In this document: positions 58,882 through 64,000 of the stretch, one piece after another
How the letters are laid out: every line of letters begins with the position of its first letter
Numbering within the stretch: the stretch's first letter is position 1
Source: Draba incana
Taxonomy: Eukaryota; Streptophyta; Magnoliopsida; Brassicales; Brassicaceae
Assembly: GCA_963576765.1 (NCBI GenBank)
Contig: OY755202.1
Span: forward strand, 18,972,001 to 19,036,000
DNA: 64,000 nt
Reading direction: 5' to 3'
The notes under the pieces: model-generated
What the model saw: only the letters and a program-made list of their open reading frames with translations
Told to the model about the DNA's origin: nothing
The model's database searches: none
Program-made: the position numbers and the translations under genes

Positions 58882-59975
58882 ATGGTGAATCAGTCCAAGA
58901 GCAAGTTCATCATGAAGACCAAGTATGGAGCAGCAGTTGCACCCGTATTCGTCCTTGCTGGTGCCTATGTCGCTTGGAGCTACATCAATCGTCGTTTATG
59001 GAGGAAGAAAGACGATAACAATGGTCGTGATATCAGTAAAAGCATCGGTAAAAGTAGTGTTGAACAAAAAAGAGACGATAATGTTAAAAACACCTGTAAG
59101 GAAGCTAGAGGTGAGAGAAACGTTTCAAGATCAGTTTCAATGGGAGCAATTCGAGGAGGAAAATTAGCATTGCAGAGACTGCTTGATCTACACTCTTATC
59201 GCTCGGATACTTCCTCCCTTGCAAATGCTGAGGCCGAGTTCGAATCTTTGCTTTTGAAGGAAAATCCGGATTTTGGGTTGCTTCAGGTTGTTCATATATA
59301 TTGTAATTTTTTTCTTCTCTTTCGGGTCATATCGGAGTCGTTAGAACTTTTTTTCTTCTCCCTCTTGCAGAGAGACATTGTGAAGATGGAAATGAGTGGG
59401 AAAGAAGCAAAAGGAGTTGAGATATTAAAGAAAGCATTGAAGAAAGCAAGAGAAGAAAGGAAAGGCCATGAGGTTTATGAGATTGAGATGTTGCTTGTGG
59501 AAATGTTGATCTACTTGGTTCGCTCTCTAATTTCATATCGCACATTAATAAATGTACATTATTTTTTCACTGCTTTACAATAATACATTATATTTAAACA
59601 ATAGGGAAACTTGGAAGAGGCTTCAAAATGTAAGTGTTTAGAGGATGAGGTCATAACAGATGCAAGACGTCCTCTTTACCAGGCAAGTCATAGAATATTT
59701 AAAATCCTTGATAACATTTCAAATTCCATTTATCATTTTACATATTGTCAAAGTCGTTTATGTTTCAGACTATAATTCATCATCTTCGAGGAGATCCTGA
59801 GAAGCAAGTCGAGGAAGCATTCAATAGGTTCAAAGAGATTCAAAATAGTCTACAATGGCCTGGAAGCTCAGAAGAATGCGAGATTCAAGAAGTCACATTA
59901 GATGAGTTCAAGAAAGTAATGGAATCCCTCAAGCAAGAAATCGAAGATAGCAACAAGAGAAACAAGTCGTCTTAA
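58882..59975 (+). CDS. Membrane-anchored helical-repeat protein, unknown function
   Basis: Four exons, 58882-59286, 59371-59517, 59605-59682 and 59769-59975, encode 278 residues. The start MVNQSKSKFIMKTKYGAAVA precedes a single hydrophobic helix (VAPVFVLAGAYVAWSYI) and a basic patch (NRRLWRKK), suggesting an N-terminal anchor. The later exons form helical pairs (AKGVEILKKALKKAREE, YEIEMLLVEMLIYL, GNLEEASKCKCLEDEVITDA, RPLYQTIIHHLRG), closely parallel to exons 2-4 of the minus-strand neighbour, with identical intron positions and phases. Intron 3 has a GC donor (CAG|GCAAGT) with AG acceptor. Probably the At2g34530 counterpart. No enzyme motif is seen. Confidence 0.8.
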
Positions 59976-60253
59976 CTTTGAATATCACATATGACTTAGT
60001 ACTGATGGAATACACACACGAGAAATAAAACTATGAGATTCGAACTTTTATTTTTTTAACTAAGAAACTCTACCAAAACATCTTAAAATCCACTGTTTAA
60101 AATATTTCTAGCAACAATAGATTTTAAAGTACATTCACTAATTCAAAGTTTTTAGAACAACATAAAAATTTATCATTGGTCTTTTTTTGGTGAATAAAAT
60201 TTTATCATTTTAATATAACTCATCCCGCAATCCAATTTAATTACACCAGTTAA

Positions 60254-60628
60254 GCGGGGTTTACTGGTTTTTGTATTTTAATGGATTTGAAAATCCTATG
60301 TTATTCAGTCGTTTTAAAATGCTCATTAAAATCATGTCTTGTTGATTTGTGATTCTCAAATACAATCAAAATCACATCTTATTCAATTTGTGATTCTCAA
60401 ATACAAATCAAAATCACATTTTATTCAATCCTATATATTTACTTATAGATTTGATTTTAAAATGCATTTTAGTGGATTTGGAAGGAATTCTATGTTAGAA
60501 ATACAAAGATTCAAATCAATTCTCAAATACTAATCAAAATACACATGTTAAATTTAAAATCACAAAGATTTGTAAATCCTGTATGAATTTTTAAATCCAT
60601 TAAAAATACCAAAGCCAATAAACTCTCC
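60254..60628. mobile_element. Tourist/Harbinger-like MITE (probable)
   Basis: The ends are imperfect inverted repeats: GGTTTACTGGTTTTTGTATT on the left and the complement of GAGTTTATTGGCTTTGGTAT on the right. TAA flanks both sides (60251-60253 and 60629-60631). The interior has two copies of a segment with TTGTGATTCTCAAATAC and CAAAATCACAT (about 60345-60425). It lies between the plus-strand helical gene and the SINE. Confidence 0.5.
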
Positions 60629-60704
60629 TAAAAACGTTCATTGAATCTATATATATTTTTTTTGGTCAAAAAAAAATTCTTGTTTATCAATATCAACAAC
60701 TTAT

Positions 60705-61129
60705 TGTGGAAGCCTCTTGGCCCAGTGGTCAAGGGTTTAAAGGCTTCTACACCAGGTCTGGGGTTCGAATCCCAGATAAAACAAATTCTTGCAGATTAAT
60801 GGAGGGCACTTTTCAGAAGCTTCAGAGTTGTCCAGGGAGACCATGTCCATTGTTGGGGATGTCGTCCATGCAGAGCCTTTGGTCGGGGAGAGTCTATCCA
60901 TCATGGAAGATGTCGTACATGCAGAACCGTTCATCGGGGAGAACTTGTCCATCATAGAAGATGTCGTACATGGAGAGTTGATGCATCATGGAGACCTATG
61001 TAAAGTTGTTCACCCTAATTGCAAAGACAACATGCAGTGGAGTATCATCAAAATAGGATTATGTCAAATTGATCAAATTAGTTACGATGAATGTAATCTC
61101 TATATAATAATTCCTAGACGATTAAAAAA
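60705..61129 (+). mobile_element. tRNA-derived SINE with internal 51-bp repeat
   Basis: A 16-bp TSD, AATATCAACAACTTAT (60689-60704 and 61130-61145), brackets a 425-bp element with an A-rich end. The head has RNA polymerase III boxes: A-box-like TGGCCCAGTGG (60718-60728) and a perfect B box GGTTCGAATCC (60762-60772). The body has tandem units of 51 bp containing GATGTCGTACATGCAGA (starting about 60861, 60912 and 60963). The open frame through it (60789-61169) simply reflects these repeats. It ends about 160 bp from the RPS14 start codon. Confidence 0.8.
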
Positions 61130-61168
61130 AATATCAACAACTTATCATGAAAATAAAACTGAAAAATA

Positions 61169-61264
61169 AGCCCAGCCCAATTGAGTCAAAAGAGGCCCAA
61201 AACCATTGTCACCACTCGCACAGTAGAAACAAATTTTCCTCTTCTCTTTCAGAGAGAACCCTAA
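61169..61264 (+). promoter_or_regulatory. RPS14 proximal promoter: site II and telo-box motifs
   Basis: Three site II elements (TGGGCY) read on the minus strand at 61169-61174, 61174-61179 and 61194-61199, and a telo-box AACCCTAA lies at 61257-61264. Combinations of these motifs are common in plant promoters of ribosomal and mitochondrial protein genes. They lie 43-138 bp upstream of the start codon. Confidence 0.65.
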
Positions 61265-61306
61265 ACCGAAATTCGGCGACGGCGTTTCACCGATCTCTCG
61301 AATCCA

Positions 61307-61798
61307 ATGGCGAATCTCCGAGGAGTCCTGCTCAACGTATCTTCCTTTTGCCAACGTTCTCTCTCTCAATCACATTCCGCATCGGGTCTCTTATGGCGAT
61401 CTACGATTAACCGTCCGAACAGTCTCAGGCAGATCCAATCTAGACTCATTTCGTCGACACCTATCAAACCGAGATCACCATATAGTGGTAGAGAGCAAGG
61501 CGTGAAGCGAAATGGTGCCGATCACAGACGAAGATTGCTCGCTGCTAGATTCGAATTGAGAAGGAAGCTATACAAAGCGTTTTGTAAAGATCCAGATCTT
61601 CCTAACGATATTCGAGATAAGAATCGTTATAAGCTGTCGAAATTGCCGAGAAACAGTGCGTTTGTGAGGATAAGGAATCGATGCGTGTTCACTGGTCGAT
61701 CTCGTTCTGTGACTGAGCTTTTTCGGATGTCTCGTCTCTGTTTCCGTGGATTAGCTAATAAAGGTGCTTTGATGGGTATAACGAAATCGTCTTGGTAG
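61307..61798 (+). CDS. RPS14: Mitochondrial small-subunit ribosomal protein S14 (nuclear-encoded)
   Basis: One coding exon of 163 residues. Residues 1 to about 60 (MANLRGVLLNVSSFCQRSLS, rich in Ser and Arg, no acidic residues at first) form a mitochondrial presequence. About 65-163 is the bacterial-type uS14 domain: RRRLLAARFELRRKLYKAFC, LSKLPRNSAFVRIRNRCVFT, GRSRSV and the conserved C-terminus GALMGITKSSW. The protein binds 16S-like rRNA in the head of the mitochondrial small subunit. In crucifers this gene moved from mitochondrion to nucleus, matching the Arabidopsis At2g34520 type. Site II and telo-box motifs lie upstream. A probable 3'-UTR intron follows (61829-61911). Confidence 0.93.
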   Translation: MANLRGVLLNVSSFCQRSLSQSHSASGLLWRSTINRPNSLRQIQSRLISSTPIKPRSPYSGREQGVKRNGADHRRRLLAARFELRRKLYKAFCKDPDLPNDIRDKNRYKLSKLPRNSAFVRIRNRCVFTGRSRSVTELFRMSRLCFRGLANKGALMGITKSSW

Positions 61799-61828
61799 AT
61801 TCAAGGAAATGAGATTGTGAACGATCCA

Positions 61829-61911
61829 AGTAAGTGTGTGTATATGCGTTTAATGTCTCCTTATTGTTGTGTATGTACTTAGATGATGAATGAATGATTT
61901 TTGTGTTTCAG
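61829..61911 (+). other. Probable 3'-UTR intron of RPS14
   Basis: GTAAGTGTGTG opens and TTTTGTGTTTCAG closes an AT-rich stretch just after the stop codon, with exon-like text on either side. Splicing is inferred from the motifs only. Confidence 0.45.
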
Positions 61912-62039
61912 GGAAGAAGATTGTGAAGAAATTGCAGCAAGGAATGGAAGAACTTTTGGGGCTATTAGCATTTGTGGTAAATACAATCACTCTAGTAGCT
62001 GTTGTTATGATGGTGGAATGAAACATCACTAAACTTGTT

Positions 62040-63367
62040 TTGCTTATCACAAGTGTTGCTCTTTGCTTATGAAGTTATTCTGGAATTTATTTCTCTTTGA
62101 ATAAGTTGAACACCATCACAAATCTTGGTTTGCTTATCACAAGTGCTGCTCTTGTTTTGTTTTTATGATCTTAGTAGGGATTATGTAGTCGTTTTTAGCA
62201 ATTCTAGTTGAATTGAGTATGTAAAAACCAAGTTCTTGGATCATTGACTGGAGTCTTATGCATTGTGAAATAGAAGATGAAAACCTTAGGAGCAATTTAC
62301 GTGCTAATATAATGTTGAGGAAGTTGTAGGTGGTAACTCTGAGCAAGTTTCCTTATGCTTCTAAAGTCTGGAGGATTTGGTGTTTCTCTAGTCAAAATTG
62401 GAGAATATGGAATTCACTAAAGTAACAGAAACACCAAAATATAGTATTTATATATGCTTATGTACCATTTTAGGAAGGTGAATTAAAATCCGGTCGGGAC
62501 TAGACACTTTAGATTGGTGTCTTAGTTGGTATCAGAACATAAGAAACATCGAGAGTTACCATCTCAAAGTTTGTACAAGGCAAATGCAAAATAGCTTTGA
62601 AAACATTCATATGCCTCAAGTCTCGAGCAAAAAGAGTAGTGATACGTCGCAAACAGAAAACATCATCAACGTCAACCATGTGGTTTAAGGCTCTGAGAGA
62701 ATCCTCTAGTCTCCTTTTACATATCCATGTCAGGGTGGGTTTATGGTTTTGCCTGAGCACATTGTGGCAAAGAAACAATTTTCCTCTTGCAATATAACCT
62801 ACTAGCATTTGGGCACTTGAGCTTTGTTTTCACGGTGAAAATTTCACCTTGTTGAAAATATTGATTGCCTCTTGAAACAGAGGATTCACTGGAACACTTG
62901 GTGTCTCTAAATTAAAAACGTTGCAAGGATGCCTCCAAAGCTTTTTTGTTTTTTATACCAAAGACTGAGTAGTACAGCTGAAGAGCTATTGGTTTCATCT
63001 TCTAGTGGTAGTTAACTTTACAAAAACATAATGGTTAGTGGTCCATATTTAGTAAAGATCGTACCTAAGTAAGCTACTGTCGTGTTCGTGTAGAGTGTAG
63101 ACCAATGACTACGAGCACCACGCGGTTTTGTAGTGTGAAAAGGAGGGTCCCAAAATGTCAACATTTCCTTATCTTTTTTAAAACTCGTAGTAATATTCCT
63201 CGAGTTATTAGATAATTAGTATCCCGAATGTAAAGTTAAAAAAATAATGGAACAAAAAGAACAGCTGGGGAGGATCTTAGATAAAAGGACACTACACTTC
63301 CCTTCTATTTTTGCTCACTGCCCAAAAAAAGAACACACAGAAACAACTCCACTTTTCACAGAGAGAG
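62040..63367. other. Intergenic; an unassigned open frame at 62509-62808 (minus)
   Basis: A duplicated segment GCTTATCACAAGTG(T/C)TGCTC occurs at about 62041-62062 and 62131-62152. The minus frame 62509-62808 (SLRALNHMVDVDDVFCLRRI, HMNVFKAILHLPCTNFEMVT) looks protein-like, but I cannot assign it; it may be a decayed gene fragment. Nothing else is recognised. Confidence 0.4.
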
Positions 63368-63482
63368 ATGGTGCTGTATGACAAGACTAGTTGCAAATCG
63401 GTTTTTATTTCAATGCTTCTGCTTGGTCTCTCCGTCGTCACCACAGCAGACTCCGGCGGTAAAAATTCAACGGTTGAAGACG
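63368..63482 (+). CDS. DUF642 cell-wall protein, first exon (partial gene)
   Basis: ATG 63368 opens a signal peptide (MVLYDKTSCKSVFISMLLLG, then LSVVTTA) followed by DSGGKNSTVEDG, after which a GT donor begins at 63483. A signal peptide running into a VEDG segment ahead of a G(D/N)FE-type start of the domain in the next exon resembles plant DUF642 proteins (cell-wall, pectin-methylesterase-associated). The second exon is not visible before 64000, so the rest lies outside the window or behind a long intron. Neighbour order supports the At2g34510 counterpart. The assignment leans on context. Confidence 0.6.
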
Positions 63483-63861
63483 GTATGCTGTTCGTTCTCA
63501 CATTCTCATATATTTTCTTGCTTTTCTTTTTGGTTTTTATGGGTAACTGCTTGTTGGATTTTTCTCTTCTTCTTCTTGGGTTATTTTGACTTCAGAAACC
63601 TAACAAGTAACTCTGTTCCAAGAACAGAGGATTCACCATATCCTATAGTACTTGGTTCTGCTGTCTTAATGGAACTTTACAGATCTGGTTAAGGAATGAA
63701 AAGTTATAATAATTTTCACTTTGATTCTAGGGTTTTGTTCTAGCGTTTTTACCCCAATATCACTTCTTCTCAGTCCTCTGTTGCTTAGCACTAGGGCTTG
63801 TAATCTAGGGTTTGAACTCAGGACTGATCTTTCTTAGCTAAGCAAGGAGTAAAAAAACTTT

Positions 63862-63955
63862 AAGCTCATTATTATTAATCTTGGGGTGAAAATCTGTTCA
63901 TTTTGAGTAAGCTTATTATTATTAATCTTGGGGTGAAAATCTGTTCATTTTGAGT
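63862..63955. repeat. 47-bp tandem duplication
   Basis: Two nearly identical 47-bp units (63862-63908 and 63909-63955), each with ATTAATCTTGGGGTGAAAAT, lie in the presumed first intron of the DUF642 gene. Confidence 0.9.
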
Positions 63956-64000
63956 GAAACTGTCACAATCATAAAGAAAACAAAAGTTTATGGGGTCTAT

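Noticed and set aside
60705..60785. tRNA gene
   Set aside because: A and B boxes are present but the acceptor stem does not pair, and the unit is the head of a SINE with its own TSD.
60789..61169. Novel repeat protein with 17-residue units
   Set aside because: The frame is produced by a 51-bp (multiple of three) tandem repeat inside a SINE; no start context or homologue recognised.

Overview
This is a nuclear window from a crucifer (Brassicaceae, close to Arabidopsis). Five ordinary genes sit at its edges and large, nested transposable-element (TE) insertions fill the middle. The genes are spliced, have plant-type introns and promoters, and match in kind and order what I remember of an Arabidopsis chromosome 2 block around At2g34510-At2g34555: a GA 2-oxidase of the GA2ox3 type (16.1-18.1 kb, minus), a head-to-head pair of related small helical-repeat genes (56.5-58.0 kb minus, 58.9-60.0 kb plus), nuclear-encoded mitochondrial ribosomal protein S14 (61.3-61.8 kb, plus), and the signal-peptide exon of a probable DUF642 cell-wall gene (63.4 kb, plus). 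The locus numbers are from memory. The species cannot be fixed from the sequence.

Left part (1-16 kb): a field of TCTACC-motif repeats that resembles the end of a Mutator-like element; a 5'-inverted LINE fragment (1.8-3.0 kb); two nested Stowaway-like MITEs (3.6-4.0 kb); a complete but dead Ty3/gypsy chromovirus with both LTRs and target-site duplications (TSDs) (4355-11807); LTR-retroelement debris; a 1.87-kb solo LTR (13061-14931); and another Stowaway-like MITE.

GA2ox3 region (16-25.8 kb): about 230 bp upstream of the GA2ox start codon lies a long-inverted-repeat MITE, itself split by a 5.3-kb LINE with a 21-bp TSD. A probable non-autonomous Helitron with a long (GA)n tract follows.

TE nest (27.4-54 kb): a hAT transposase gene has been cut twice. 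One cut is a 16.4-kb CACTA (En/Spm) element (29954-46341; 3-bp TSD AAT). Its tnpA first intron in turn contains a 7.6-kb Mutator-like element that carries a MURA gene, an opposing Ulp1-like protease fragment and a field of short CAGAC...GTCTG inverted repeats. The other cut is a 6.9-kb Athila-like LTR element (46966-53845; TSD CTAAT) that keeps only gag and protease. Next to the hAT lies retroelement debris holding a Cassandra solo LTR with its 5S-rRNA-like core.

Right part (54-64 kb): the gene block resumes. A tRNA-derived SINE with a clear TSD has landed just upstream of the site II and telo-box promoter motifs of RPS14. The most striking unexplained signals are the short-motif fields: TGTCG(N)TCGACA palindromes shared by two unrelated LTR elements, CAGAC...GTCTG hairpins in the MULE, TCTACC repeats at the left edge, and an internal block of CACTA subterminal repeats in front of tnpA.
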